Position numbers and translations under genes: made by a program
Notes under the pieces: generated by a model
Told to the model about the DNA's origin: nothing
What the model saw: the letters and a program-made list of their open reading frames with translations, nothing else
The model's database searches: none
In this document: one piece after another, positions 42,443 through 51,357 of the stretch
Layout: the number at the start of each line of letters is the position of its first letter
Position numbering within the stretch: position 1 is the stretch's first letter
Origin: Actinophytocola sp963826035
GTDB lineage: Bacteria; Actinomycetota; Actinomycetes; Mycobacteriales; Pseudonocardiaceae
NCBI GenBank assembly: GCA_963826035.1
Contig: CAWGVZ010000015.1
Coordinates: 992,001-1,056,000 of the forward strand
Reading direction: 5' to 3'
DNA: 64,000 nucleotides

Positions 42443-45325
42443 TCAGCCCCTCGAGCAGGGCTGTCCGTTGACCGTGAACTCGGTCGGCTCCTGGTGCGGG
42501 GGAGACGACGAGGCGTTGAACCCGACCTGCACCGAACCGCCGGCCGGCACGCGGCTCCACGACGGGGAGGTCGCGGACACCGCGGTGCCGGTCTGCGTCC
42601 AGGTCGCCGCCCATCCCTCGGTGATCCTCTGGTTACCGGGCCAGGTGAACCGGAGCGTCCACGAGCCCCACTCCGCGCCGCTGGTGTTGGTGATGGTGAT
42701 ATTCGCGGTCAGCCCGGTGTTCCACCCGTGCGCCTGGTAGGCGATCTTGCAGTACGTCTGGCCGTCGGGTTGGGTGGTTATCGGGACCGCACCGGAGAGC
42801 GCGGACGTGAGTCCTGCCCCGTTGCGGGCCTGCACGACGAGCCGGTACGCGGTGTTCGGCCGCAACCCGGTCAGCGTCGCGGACGTGCCGGTGACGGTGG
42901 TGACCACCCGCGGCGTGTCACCCTCGATCGAGATGACGTCGTAGTTCCTGACGCCGCTCTCCGGGTCGCTGGACGCGGTCCAGGTCAGCGTCGCGCCCGT
43001 CGCGGTGACGTTGGCTGCCACCGGGGTGCCCGGCGTGGTCGGGGGAGTGTTGTCGGGTGCGATCGGCGCGCCCGACTTTTCCGCCGCCCAGTTGGCGATC
43101 CACGCCAGCGCCGAGTTCCAGTTGACCGTGACCTCGTTGAGCGAGTAGGCCTCGATGTGGTCCACGAAGCACTTCTGCGGCTTGCAGCCCTGGAGCATGC
43201 GTTCCGCGACGGGGTCCTGCAACGCGCTGTTCGGGCCGCCGGAGAGCACACCGGGTGGCGCGATGGGCAGGGTCGGATCGAGTTGGTTGGCCCAGTGTCG
43301 GTGGTGGACGTTGCGCACCGGCTGCCCGCCGTATCCGCTGACGTAGGAGTAGCTCACCGGGTTGCGGCCGAACAGGTAGTGCAGCGCCTCGAACACGCCC
43401 TCGCGGTACTTGGCCGCGCCGGTGAAGTCGTGTGCGAGCGCGAGCACCGAGGCGTTGTTGGCGACCAGGCCGTTCGAGCCCCAGACGTAGCTGCCGTCGG
43501 GCTCGCGGTACGGCGCGGGGTAGCCCTGCGACGACATCTGGTTGAGGTGCTTGTCGGCGACGGCCACGAACGCCGCCTTGGTCGCCGCCACGTCCGCCGC
43601 CGGCAGACCGGTGGGCACCAGCGCGAGCGTGATGTCACCGAGCGGACCGGTGGAACCCCAGTCGTAGCCGCGGTCGGTGATCGACTGTCCCTTGTAGAGG
43701 GCCGACCCGGTCACGTCCGCGCGGTAGGCGGTCTCGGCGGTGGTCGCGTACAGCTCAGCGGCCGCCCAGTAGAACTCGTCGGTCAGGGTGGCGTCGGAGT
43801 ACGAACCGCCGCCGGTGCCGTCGTTCGGGTCGGCGATCTTGTTGGGGTTCGCCTTCGCCGCCGCGTACGCCTTCGTCGCCGCGGTCAGCGCCCTGGCCGA
43901 GAACGCCGGGTCGATGGTCTTCCAGATGCGGGCCGCCTGTGCGGCGACCGCCGCCGTGTTCAGCGTCGCCGCGGTGCTGGTCGCCGAGAGCCTGCGGGCC
44001 TGGCTGTCCAGGTGGGGAAGTGTGGGCAGCCCGGTCCAGTTGGCGTCGTGGATCTTGTGGTGCACCATGCCGTCCGGCGCCTGCATCTTCAGCAGGAACT
44101 CGACCTCCCAGCGGGCCTCGTCGAGGACGTCGGGAACCCCGTTGGCCTTCTCCGGGATGGCGAGCTTGCCGTCGCCCAGTGCGGCGGCGTCGCCGATCAG
44201 CTTGGCGCGCTCGTAGGTGTTGAGCACCTGCCACGCCGAGATGCCGCCGTTGACGACGTACTTGCCGTGGTCGCCCGCGTCGTACCAGCCGCCGCGTACG
44301 TCCAGTGTGTAGCCACAGTTCAGGTCGGACCGGCAGGGCACGTTGTTGTCGCCCTGGTTGGGCGCGACGTTGAGGTGGCCTGCCGGCCTCGCGTACGTGG
44401 CGCCGACGTACTGCGCGTCGATCGCGGTGCCACTGCGCTGGTGGTAGAAGAACGCGAGCGAGTCGTAGCGCAGCTTCCTGATCGGGTCGGCGGAGATGGC
44501 GAACGGGAAACTGGCCTCCGCACCGACGGTCAGCGTGTAGGCGGTGCCGGCCGTGTCGTAGGAGGAGAAGTCGATCAGGTGCACCGGGTCGCCGGACAGC
44601 ACGTCGACGCCCTTCGGCGTGGTCTGGCCGGTGGCCACGGCCGTTCCGGCGGGGTTCTTCAGGACCCAGGTCTGCGCGGTGGTCGCGTCGGACACGAGGG
44701 TGGCGTGCTTCGGCAGACCCGGCACGTACCCGACCTGGTCGACCTGGACCTTCTTCGTCGGCGCCCCGGGACCGCCGGGCGGGAGCACACCGCCGACCAA
44801 AGAGACGTTGTCCACGCAGATGGTGTTGTTCGCCGTGTGACCGCCGAGCTGGAACGTGATCTGGCCGTTGCCCGAGTCCGGGAAGCTCAGCTGGGAGGTG
44901 AAGGTGAAGGTGTACCTCTGCTTGCTCGTGGTGAGCGCGACCTCGTGCCGGGCGATCCCCTGGTACGGGCTGACCCCTTCAGCCGCGTTGGCCGCGATGC
45001 GCTGGGGCGTGGTGGCGTAGGCGTCGAAGGACATCGTGTACTGCTGACCGGCCTCGAATGGCACGCCGTTCTGGCCGATCAAGGCGTCCCACGGGTTCGT
45101 CGTGCCGCCGGTGACCGACGCGCACAGCTCACCGTTGACGACCCGGTTGGTCACCCCGGCGCTCGCCCACCACGGATCGGCCGCACCCGCGCTGAAGGAA
45201 CCGTTGAGGATCCGTTCGTAGCCGGCGGCATGGGCAGGGACGGTGACGAACGCGGCCGCCGCAGCGGCCACGACAAGGGCGGCGGTGGCGTAACGGCGCC
45301 GACGAGCAGGGAACAGCGATCTCAT
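42443..45325 (-). CDS. Multidomain GH9 cellulase (CBM4/9 - Ig-like - GH9 - FN3 - CBM2)
   Basis: The protein has 960 residues. After the signal peptide comes a CBM4/9 module (ILNGSFSAGAADPWWA). The CelD-type Ig-like domain starts at VQVDQVGYVPGLPKHA. The GH9 barrel has the catalytic Asp in GGWYDAGDHGKYV and the catalytic Glu in AYSLNEVTVNWNSAL. A fibronectin III domain (TLTWTASSDPESGVRNYDV) and a CBM2 (WNTGLTANITITNTSGAEW) complete it. This is the usual processive-cellulase plan of cellulolytic actinomycetes. A perfect CebR palindrome lies 46 bases upstream of the ATG, so cellobiose induction is expected. Confidence 0.93.
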   Translation of the reverse strand: MRSLFPARRRRYATAALVVAAAAAAFVTVPAHAAGYERILNGSFSAGAADPWWASAGVTNRVVNGELCASVTGGTTNPWDALIGQNGVPFEAGQQYTMSFDAYATTPQRIAANAAEGVSPYQGIARHEVALTTSKQRYTFTFTSQLSFPDSGNGQITFQLGGHTANNTICVDNVSLVGGVLPPGGPGAPTKKVQVDQVGYVPGLPKHATLVSDATTAQTWVLKNPAGTAVATGQTTPKGVDVLSGDPVHLIDFSSYDTAGTAYTLTVGAEASFPFAISADPIRKLRYDSLAFFYHQRSGTAIDAQYVGATYARPAGHLNVAPNQGDNNVPCRSDLNCGYTLDVRGGWYDAGDHGKYVVNGGISAWQVLNTYERAKLIGDAAALGDGKLAIPEKANGVPDVLDEARWEVEFLLKMQAPDGMVHHKIHDANWTGLPTLPHLDSQARRLSATSTAATLNTAAVAAQAARIWKTIDPAFSARALTAATKAYAAAKANPNKIADPNDGTGGGSYSDATLTDEFYWAAAELYATTAETAYRADVTGSALYKGQSITDRGYDWGSTGPLGDITLALVPTGLPAADVAATKAAFVAVADKHLNQMSSQGYPAPYREPDGSYVWGSNGLVANNASVLALAHDFTGAAKYREGVFEALHYLFGRNPVSYSYVSGYGGQPVRNVHHRHWANQLDPTLPIAPPGVLSGGPNSALQDPVAERMLQGCKPQKCFVDHIEAYSLNEVTVNWNSALAWIANWAAEKSGAPIAPDNTPPTTPGTPVAANVTATGATLTWTASSDPESGVRNYDVISIEGDTPRVVTTVTGTSATLTGLRPNTAYRLVVQARNGAGLTSALSGAVPITTQPDGQTYCKIAYQAHGWNTGLTANITITNTSGAEWGSWTLRFTWPGNQRITEGWAATWTQTGTAVSATSPSWSRVPAGGSVQVGFNASSSPPHQEPTEFTVNGQPCSRG

Positions 45326-45370
45326 GGGACTGACATCTCCTCCGTCTGCGCTGACGGTTGACGAGCCTTC

Positions 45371-45384
45371 TGGGAGCGCTCCCA
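45371..45384. promoter_or_regulatory. CebR operator (perfect 14-bp palindrome)
   Basis: TGGGAGCGCTCCCA, the known CebR site of actinomycete cellulase genes, lies upstream of the CBM4/9-GH9 gene. Confidence 0.92.
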
Positions 45385-45416
45385 ATGAGCCTAAGGTGAC
45401 CCTCTCACATCCGCAA

Positions 45417-45456
45417 GAGTAGGACTTATCGTCACCGGCTCGAGTAGCACTTATCG
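45417..45456. repeat. Two direct repeats of 15 bases between the GH9 genes
   Basis: GAGTAGGACTTATCG at 45417-45431 and GAGTAGCACTTATCG at 45442-45456 differ at one position and are 25 bases apart start to start. Both are upstream of the divergent-side cellulase regulation zone. This could be a second operator. Confidence 0.6.
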
Positions 45457-45749
45457 ATGGCTGTCGGTGGCGACTCTCAGCGACCTTGGACCTCAGCTGG
45501 TGCGGTGGGCACGCACGTGCCGGCCGCGGCGCAAGAGCCGCCGACGTTCGGGTTGTGCTGGTACTTCATCGCTGACCTTCGAGGACGGAACTCTCCTACG
45601 TGGGGTCATCGGATGCGAGCGAGGTGATCAGCATGCGCGTCCATCGCGACGCCGAGCGGCCACACAAACTGCGCCGACACCCGCAGCTTCCTCGGCCGCG
45701 ACGGGCCACCGCCGTCTGCCGCGACTCGGCAACAGGAGATCCGCCGCTG
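45457..45749. other. Non-coding stretch between cellulase genes
   Basis: No convincing gene, RNA or terminator hairpin was seen. Open frames here look like shadows without protein-like composition. Confidence 0.4.
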
Positions 45750-47690
45750 TCAGGACCCGGAGGGACTGCCGGGTGCTGACAGCGGCGGCGTGCTTCCCCA
45801 GAGAACGGTGCCGGTCGCGTCGGTCAGGACGATGTGGTCGGTGGTCGCTGGTTGGGTGCCACCGGAGGGCGGGCCGGTGTAGGACCAGTCGTTGGTGGGG
45901 TCCCATGTGCCCTGGCTGGTCACGCGGAGCTGGATCTCCTTGCGGTGCTGGCTCTGTCCGGCGGGGGCGATCGGGTCCGGGCACGGCACCTCGACGTAGT
46001 GGACCGCGTTATTGTGCTGGACCGGTGTCGACGGGGTGCCGCACTGGCTGTAGTTCGTGGTGACCGTCAGCTGTCCGGGTGTGGTCGTGCCGTCGAGGGT
46101 GAAGTAGTAGCGCACCCGGCCCCCGGTCACCGCCCGCGCGGGCCACGCGGAGGTGTTGACCACGTACATCTTCACCTCGGTGAACGTGGCGCTCTGCTGC
46201 GTCGCCGCGCCCTGGAGATAGGTTTCCGGGCCGTCGGGCGTCTCCACCTGGGGGAAGTCGGCGAGTGGCGTGCCGCCGAACTCGGCGTACAGCTTGGCGA
46301 GCGCGCCGGTGTACGCGGCGTTGTAGTCCAGGGCCACCTCGTTGGCGACGTAGTCCTGCCGATTGTCCGCATAGGCGTCATCGGGCGCGTCCGGGCCGCC
46401 GACGAGGGCGCCGTAGAGCACGTGCCGGCTTTGCGTCGGTTGTTGGATGTTGTCGGTCCAGCTGCCGTGTGCCGTGCGGTGGTGCGGGTTGCGCGGTGGG
46501 TTCTGCCCGAAGCCCACCAGGTAGCTGGCGTTGCGTGGGTTCTCACCGAGGGTGTAGTTGATCTGCCGGACGCCGAAGTCGTGGTATCGGGCCCTGAGCG
46601 CGGGATCGGTGACGTTCTCGCTGTGCACGAGCGCGACGAACGCGGTGTTGGCCGCGTACCGGAGCGAGCCCCAGCTGTCGAGTACCGCCTGGCCGCCGGG
46701 TGAGTAGCGGATCCGCTGTCCGTTGTGGCCGACCGTCCAGTAGTCGAGCCAGCGGTTGGCGTCGGTGACGTACTCCGCCTTGCCGGTCAGCTCGGCCAAC
46801 AGCACGTAGGCGCCGTAGGACTTGTCGTCCCACGCGATGGTCCACCGGTAGGACTTCGTGCTGGTCTGCGGTTCGGTGGCCAGGTTGGCGTACTCCGCCT
46901 CGGCCTTCGCCAGGTAGGTGGGATCGCCCGTGGCGCGGTAGAGCCAGATCGCACCCCACACCAGCTCGTCGACGTAGCCGCTCCACGAGCGGTAGAAGTT
47001 CGCGGCGTCGGTGATGCAGTCGCTGTAGCGGCCACGCCGCTGATCGGCGAAGGTGTACAGCTGCTTGGCGTGGGTCAGCAGGGTGTTCGCATACGCCGGG
47101 TCGTCGGCGAACACCATCGAGGCGGCGGCCATCGAGGCGGCCGACTCACCGGCGAGGTCCGAGCCCGGGCAGCTCGCGTCGATCTTGTAGGCCGGCCGCG
47201 GCATCGACATCACCTCGGCCGGTCCCCACCAGCGGTGGTCGGCGTCGCCCTGGCCGACCTGGCCGTACAACACCTGGGGCTGCGGGTGTGCCTTGATCAG
47301 CCAGTCCATACCCCAGCGCAGGTTCGCCTTCAACGGCGCGAGCTGGCCGGACCTGCGGTAGGCATCCGACTCCTCGATGGCGCCCCAGGCGAGCATGGTC
47401 ATGCTGGCGCTGAACGGAAGCCCGAACTTGACGTGGTCACCGGCGTCGTAGAACCCACCGGTGAGGTCGAGCCCGACGTCACGGCCGTCGGCCATGCCCG
47501 AGTCGCCGCGCCAACTGACGCGGTTGCCCGCGCCGAGCGCGCCGGAACGCTGCGCGTCGTAGAACCAGATCGACTTCTGCAACGCCTCGCCGTAGTTGAA
47601 CGCGGGCGCGGCAGCCGCGCGGTCCACCGGTGCCACGAGCACGCCGGCGGCCACGGCCAAGGCAGCCAGAACGGAAAGACGGTCTGACAC
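45750..47690 (-). CDS. Secreted GH9 endoglucanase with CBM3
   Basis: The protein has 646 residues. After the signal peptide the GH9 domain starts FNYGEALQKSIWFYDAQRSG. The catalytic Asp is in LTGGFYDAGDHVKFG and the Glu in VANEVALDYNAAYTGAL. A CBM3-type module follows (FTEVKMYVVNTSAWPARAV), ending after WSYTGPP... in a short Ser/Pro tail. Relatives such as E4 carry further FN3 and CBM2 modules, so this one is a short form. GTG 47690 follows a strong Shine-Dalgarno (gaggagg). A CebR palindrome lies 42 bases upstream. Confidence 0.92.
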   Translation of the reverse strand: MSDRLSVLAALAVAAGVLVAPVDRAAAAPAFNYGEALQKSIWFYDAQRSGALGAGNRVSWRGDSGMADGRDVGLDLTGGFYDAGDHVKFGLPFSASMTMLAWGAIEESDAYRRSGQLAPLKANLRWGMDWLIKAHPQPQVLYGQVGQGDADHRWWGPAEVMSMPRPAYKIDASCPGSDLAGESAASMAAASMVFADDPAYANTLLTHAKQLYTFADQRRGRYSDCITDAANFYRSWSGYVDELVWGAIWLYRATGDPTYLAKAEAEYANLATEPQTSTKSYRWTIAWDDKSYGAYVLLAELTGKAEYVTDANRWLDYWTVGHNGQRIRYSPGGQAVLDSWGSLRYAANTAFVALVHSENVTDPALRARYHDFGVRQINYTLGENPRNASYLVGFGQNPPRNPHHRTAHGSWTDNIQQPTQSRHVLYGALVGGPDAPDDAYADNRQDYVANEVALDYNAAYTGALAKLYAEFGGTPLADFPQVETPDGPETYLQGAATQQSATFTEVKMYVVNTSAWPARAVTGGRVRYYFTLDGTTTPGQLTVTTNYSQCGTPSTPVQHNNAVHYVEVPCPDPIAPAGQSQHRKEIQLRVTSQGTWDPTNDWSYTGPPSGGTQPATTDHIVLTDATGTVLWGSTPPLSAPGSPSGS

Positions 47691-47732
47691 GGGTCCTCCT
47701 CGGCGAGGGTTGCCGGAGATCCATCATTGCCC

Positions 47733-47746
47733 TGGGAGCGCTCCCA
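47733..47746. promoter_or_regulatory. CebR operator (perfect 14-bp palindrome)
   Basis: TGGGAGCGCTCCCA upstream of the GH9-CBM3 gene, identical to the site at 45371. Confidence 0.92.
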
Positions 47747-47910
47747 GAAGTGTAGGCCGAGCGTATCCGGTTTGGGAAGTGCCCGCGGTCAGACCTCGGC
47801 CGGCTGTGAGAACTGCTGATCTCCGATCGAGCCCGGGTGCCTCCGGACGGGCCTGGCCCAGCTGCCGATGATCCGGGCGACATCGCTGGAGTGCTCGATG
47901 TTTCGGAGTG

Positions 47911-48591
47911 TCAGGCGTTGAAGACGGCCTCGGCGCGGTCGCGGTGGTCGTGCAGGTCCCAGTACAGGGGGGCGATCTGCTCGGGCGTGGCTGTCGGGGA
48001 GCCCTCGGGGCCGCCTCCGCCGATCCAGACGTTGATCGCCACGTGGGCGGCGTACACGCCGCTGCCGGTCAGCTCCTTGTTGAGGTTGAGCACCCAGTTG
48101 CGCAGCGCTGCTTGGGCGGCGTTGATGTTGCCGAGCATCGGCACCGGGTCCACGGAGCCGCCGCCGGTGGTGAACAGCAGGGTCCCGGCGCCGGCCTCCC
48201 GCATGGCGGGCAGTACGGCCCTGGTCGCGGCGACGGCGCCGTAGAAGCTGTACTCGACCTGCGGTTGCAGGTTGTCCACGGTGACCTCCGAGGGAGTGGC
48301 CAGGGTGAAGCCGGGTACGGGGGAGTGCGGGGCCGGCGAGTACTCCAGTACGTCGATGCCGCCGAAGTGGGTCCGCGCACCGTTCAGGGCATCGGTCAGT
48401 GCGGTGCGGTCGAGGACGTCGGCGGGGAAGGCGGCGGCCTTGATGCCTTCCTGGCCGAGCTGGTCGACCAGGGTGTCCAGCTTCTCCTTGGTGCGGGCGA
48501 TCAGGGCGACGTCGAAGCCCCGGCCGCCGAAGGTGCGGGCGATGGCCAGGCCCATGCCGGAGCCGGCGCCGATGATGGCGAGAGTAGGCAC
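47911..48591 (-). CDS. Short-chain dehydrogenase/reductase
   Basis: The protein has 226 residues. The nucleotide motif is LAIIGAGSGMGLAIARTFG, with IARTKEKLDTLVDQLG after it. The usual NAG motif is replaced by EYSPAPHS, and the catalytic Tyr-x3-Lys is not obvious (GNINAAQAALRNWVLN in that place). It may therefore bind NAD(P)H without classical SDR catalysis. It is divergent from an HxlR regulator, a common pairing in which the regulator controls the oxidoreductase. Confidence 0.8.
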   Translation of the reverse strand: MPTLAIIGAGSGMGLAIARTFGGRGFDVALIARTKEKLDTLVDQLGQEGIKAAAFPADVLDRTALTDALNGARTHFGGIDVLEYSPAPHSPVPGFTLATPSEVTVDNLQPQVEYSFYGAVAATRAVLPAMREAGAGTLLFTTGGGSVDPVPMLGNINAAQAALRNWVLNLNKELTGSGVYAAHVAINVWIGGGGPEGSPTATPEQIAPLYWDLHDHRDRAEAVFNA

Positions 48592-48747
48592 AGTCAGATC
48601 TCTTCCATGTCGTGACCGCCGGGACATGTCGATGCCCGGCAGTCGTGTGGTCCAATTCCTACTGTTTGTGCGTAACGCCATGATGGACCAGTATGGAAGG
48701 TCGTACAAAAGGCACATCGATGTCTGTACCGGAGAGGACTGTGCGCC

Positions 48748-49359
48748 ATGGACACCGCGGACCGACCCGATGCCGCCGCTCGCCGAGGGCCGTGCGCCGC
48801 CATCCCCGCTGAGCAGATGGGGTTCGTCCGGCAGATACTGGACCGGATCGGCGACAAGTGGAGCATGCTCGTGATCGCCGTACTGGAGGCCGGCCCCTTG
48901 CGCTACACCGACCTACAGCGCGAAGTCCCCGGCATCTCCCAGCGGATGCTCACCCTCACGGTGCGCCAACTCCACGAGGACGGCCTGGTGACCCGGACCG
49001 CCCACGCCGAGGTGCCACCACGTGTGGAGTACGCCCTCACGCCCCTGGGCCGCAGCCTCCACCACATCGTCACATCCCTGATCACCTGGGTCGCCGACCA
49101 CCACAGCCAGATCCACGAACACCGAGCCCACAACAGCACCGCACCGCGGCGACCCGCGCGGCCGTCCAGACGTCACCCGCCCGGCCCGAGACGACGATCG
49201 CGTCGGCGAACGCGACCTGGCCGACGGCGACCTGCGCGAGCGTGCGGTCGTCGTCCGGTGGGGCACCCAGGCCCCGTCCGGACAAGCTCGTCCAGGGTCT
49301 CGTCGCTGGTGGCGTCGGCGAGCCACGTGGCCTCGTCGACCACGGTCAGCACCGCCTGA
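48748..49359 (+). CDS. HxlR-family transcriptional regulator, run-on C-terminus
   Basis: The winged-helix domain is typical: MGFVRQILDRIGDKWSMLVI, PLRYTDLQREVPGISQRMLT and YALTPLGRSLHHIVTSL. The natural end is expected near 49140. The remaining ~70 residues are an Arg/Pro-rich translation antisense to the CobW-like gene, so the original stop was lost at a junction. The conserved Cys near the N-terminus (GPCAAIP) could sense quinones or electrophiles. Confidence 0.82.
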   Translation: MDTADRPDAAARRGPCAAIPAEQMGFVRQILDRIGDKWSMLVIAVLEAGPLRYTDLQREVPGISQRMLTLTVRQLHEDGLVTRTAHAEVPPRVEYALTPLGRSLHHIVTSLITWVADHHSQIHEHRAHNSTAPRRPARPSRRHPPGPRRRSRRRTRPGRRRPARACGRRPVGHPGPVRTSSSRVSSLVASASHVASSTTVSTA

Positions 49360-49775
49360 ATGTCGACGAGGTCGGTGATCGTGGTGTCCCCGACCAGGAC
49401 GCTGGCGAGCGTCCAGCACACCTGCTCCGGCTCCATCACCGGGTCCAGGTGCAACACGACGTCGCGTACGTCGGGCCTGTCCGCCAGCCGCCGTAGCAAT
49501 GGGAGAACGTCCTCGCGCAGGGTGCAGGACACACAGCCGTGCGCCAGTTCGAGCACCTCGGTCGTCTCGCCGGCGGTGGACCGCACTCGCCGGTGCACCA
49601 CACCCTCACCGATCGCGCGCAGGTCTTGGTGCACGACCACCACTTCCGGGCCGGGCCGCATCAACTGGTCGGCCGCGGCGGTCGTTGCCTCCCGGACCAG
49701 GCCCGAGACCACCACGAGACGGGTGTGCTCGCCGTCCTCCACGAATACCTCACTCTTGTTGACAAACGTTTCCAT
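49173..49775 (-). pseudogene. CobW/COG0523-like GTPase, frameshifted and 3'-truncated
   Basis: The N-part shows a degenerate P-loop region (TRLVVVSGLVREATTAAA) and the hallmark VLELAHGCVSCTLREDVLPL with the CxC metal site of zinc chaperone GTPases. After DETLDEL near 49285 the frame changes; the other frame continues LAQVAVGQVAFADAIVVSG and then stops making sense near 49140. The C-terminal CobW domain is absent. Zur-controlled COG0523 genes next to paralogous ribosomal protein genes are a common actinobacterial arrangement. Confidence 0.72.
49760..49773. promoter_or_regulatory. Candidate Zur box
   Basis: TGACAAACGTTTCC overlaps the CobW start codon and lies 50 bases before rpmB. It agrees in 12 of 14 positions with the site at 51527 before the metallophore operon. 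Confidence 0.45.
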
Positions 49776-49823
49776 CTAGACGGTAGGCTAGTTGGCAACG
49801 GATCTCAATAACGAGGAGGGTGG

Positions 49824-50060
49824 ATGTCCGCGGTCTGCCAGGTGACTGGCCGGAAACCCGGGTACGGCAAGCAGGTCTCGCACTCGCACCGGCGCACGTC
49901 GCGGCGCTGGGAGCCGAACCTGCAGCGCCGCCGGTACTGGCTCGCGAGTGAGAACCGGTGGATCCGGCTACGGGTGTCCACCAAGGGCATGAAGGCGATC
50001 GACAAGCGCGGCATCGAGTCGGTGGTGGCCGAGCTGCGCGCGAAGGGGCAGAAAATCTGA
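49824..50060 (+). CDS. rpmB: Ribosomal protein bL28, zinc-independent paralogue
   Basis: The protein has 78 residues and starts MSAVCQVTGRKPGYG. The usual zinc-binding CxxC pairs are absent (only Cys 5 remains), which marks the C-minus form made under zinc starvation. A Shine-Dalgarno (gaggagg) lies before the ATG. It overlaps rpmG by one base in TGATG. Confidence 0.93.
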   Translation: MSAVCQVTGRKPGYGKQVSHSHRRTSRRWEPNLQRRRYWLASENRWIRLRVSTKGMKAIDKRGIESVVAELRAKGQKI

Positions 50061-50224
50061 TGGCTCGCAACGACATCCGGCCGATCGTGAAGATGCGGTC
50101 GACGGCCGGGACCGGTTACACCTATGTCACCCGCAAGAACCGGCGCAACGACCCGGACCGGCTGGTGCTGCGCAAGTTCGACCCGATCGCGCGCCGGCAT
50201 GTCGAGTTCCGGGAGGACCGCTGA
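50060..50224 (+). CDS. rpmG: Ribosomal protein bL33, zinc-independent paralogue
   Basis: The protein has 54 residues: MARNDIRPIVKMRSTAGTGY, then KNRRNDPDRLVLRKFDPIAR. No cysteines are present, so it is the C-minus form. It is directly downstream of rpmB. Confidence 0.93.
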   Translation: MARNDIRPIVKMRSTAGTGYTYVTRKNRRNDPDRLVLRKFDPIARRHVEFREDR

Positions 50225-50349
50225 GCGGAGCTTGCGGAGCGAACCGGAGATGCTGAGCGGAGCTTGCGGAGCGAACCGGAGATGTTGAGCGGAGCTTGCG
50301 GAGCGAACCGGAGATGTTGAGCGGAGCTTGCGGAGCGAACCGGAGGCAC
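50222..50349 (+). repeat. Four tandem 32-bp repeats between rpmG and rpsN
   Basis: The copies start at 50222, 50254, 50286 and 50318 and are nearly identical. The first three end gagatg(c/t); the last ends gaggcac and supplies the Shine-Dalgarno for rpsN. The first copy begins with the rpmG stop codon. Each copy therefore holds a stop and a ribosome-binding-like ccggag. Confidence 0.93.
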
Positions 50350-50351
50350 TG

Positions 50352-50657
50352 ATGGCGAAGACATCGAAGATCGTCAAAAACGAACGGCGGCGCGAGATCG
50401 TCGCCCGCTACGCCGAGCGGCGCGCGGAACTGAAGGAGATCATCCGCTCCTCGCGCTCCACCGACGAGCAGCGCGTGGTCGCGGTCGCGGAGCTGCGGCG
50501 ACAGCCGAGGGACGCAAGCGCGACGAGGATTCGCAACCGCGACACCGTGGACGGCCGCCCGCGCGCCTACCTGCGAGCGTTCGGACTGTCCCGGATCCGG
50601 CTGCGTGAGATGGCACACCGGGGCGAGCTGCCCGGTGTTCACAAGTCGAGCTGGTGA
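50352..50657 (+). CDS. rpsN: Ribosomal protein uS14, zinc-independent paralogue
   Basis: The protein has 101 residues: MAKTSKIVKNERRREIVARY, then TRIRNRDTVDGRPRAYLRAF and GLSRIRLREMAHRGELPGV. It is the long, cysteine-free form of S14. ATG 50352 directly follows the last 32-bp repeat, which carries its ribosome-binding site. Confidence 0.93.
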   Translation: MAKTSKIVKNERRREIVARYAERRAELKEIIRSSRSTDEQRVVAVAELRRQPRDASATRIRNRDTVDGRPRAYLRAFGLSRIRLREMAHRGELPGVHKSSW

Positions 50658-50664
50658 GGCGACG

Positions 50665-50847
50665 ATGATCAAGCCGCACCGAGATCCGGCGCGCAAGAAG
50701 CAGAACCTGCTGAAGCGCGAAGGGGTGTCCACCGTGGACTGGAAGGATGTCACCTGCTGCGGCCGGCCGGATCTGCCACGGGCTGGAGTGTCTGATGTGG
50801 ACACTGTGCTGGCAGCGGCACGGGCGCGCGGGTTGGACGGGCCCTAG
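50665..50847 (+). pseudogene. rpsR: Ribosomal protein bS18 N-terminus fused in frame to a PepSY-protein remnant
   Basis: The first ~28 residues (ARKKQNLLKREGVSTVDWKD) are the start of S18. After WKDVT the S18 core is gone. The frame continues through a short unrelated stretch into VDTVLAAARARGLDGP, part of a PepSY protein, and stops at TAG 50845. The next codons stay in the same frame and continue the PepSY sequence. Confidence 0.7.
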
Positions 50848-51357
50848 GTCACGCCTGCCGCGACGGCGGGGGAGGCCTGGACGGTCGCCCAGGTCGACAA
50901 CGTGTGGCCGGTCCGCCGGGATGTGGTCGCGGTCGACCCGAGCACCGGTACGGCAACCGACCACGTTCAGTGGGCGGATCAGCCTCTGCTGGCCCAGCTC
51001 TCGGCTCTCGGTGTCCAGGCTCACCTGGGCATCCTGTTCGGGCCGGTCAACCAGATCGTCCTCGCCGCGACCGCGATCGGCCTGCTCTGCATGATCGCGT
51101 GGGCCTACCGGATGTGGTGGCAACGTCGCCCCGCCAGAGCCGACCGACGCCGACCACTGGGTGACCCGCCGGCCCGCGGCACCTGGCGCCATGTGCAGCC
51201 CGCCGTGCTTGTCGTCGGTGTCCCCGTGGTGGTCGTGCTCGGCTGGGCCATCCCGCTGCTCGGCCGGAGCCTGATCGCCTTCCTGGTCCTCGACGCCGTC
51301 CTCGCCCTGGCCAAGCGCCGACGCGCGCGTCCGGCCGTCCGACAGGAGGTCCAATGA
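50794..51357 (+). pseudogene. PepSY-associated membrane protein, C-terminal remnant
   Basis: From 50794 the frame reads VDTVLAAARARGLDGP, an in-frame TAG at 50845-50847, then AWTVAQVDNVWPVRRDVVAV and PSTGTATDHVQWADQPLLAQ. Two membrane helices follow (VLAATAIGLLCMIAWAYRMW and VLVVGVPVVVVLGWAIPLLG). This is the end of a PepSY-TM (iron/zinc-uptake-associated) protein whose first half is missing, deleted together with the rest of rpsR. An ATG-less start makes expression unlikely. Confidence 0.65.

Noticed and set aside
42338..45361. A 1007-codon plus-strand ORF antisense to the GH9 cellulase
   Set aside because: Its composition is Arg/Val/Gly-rich run-on typical of the complementary frame of high-GC genes; all domain signals lie on the minus strand.
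50222..50349. CRISPR array
   Set aside because: The repeats are directly contiguous with no spacers and embedded in a ribosomal protein operon; no cas genes are present.
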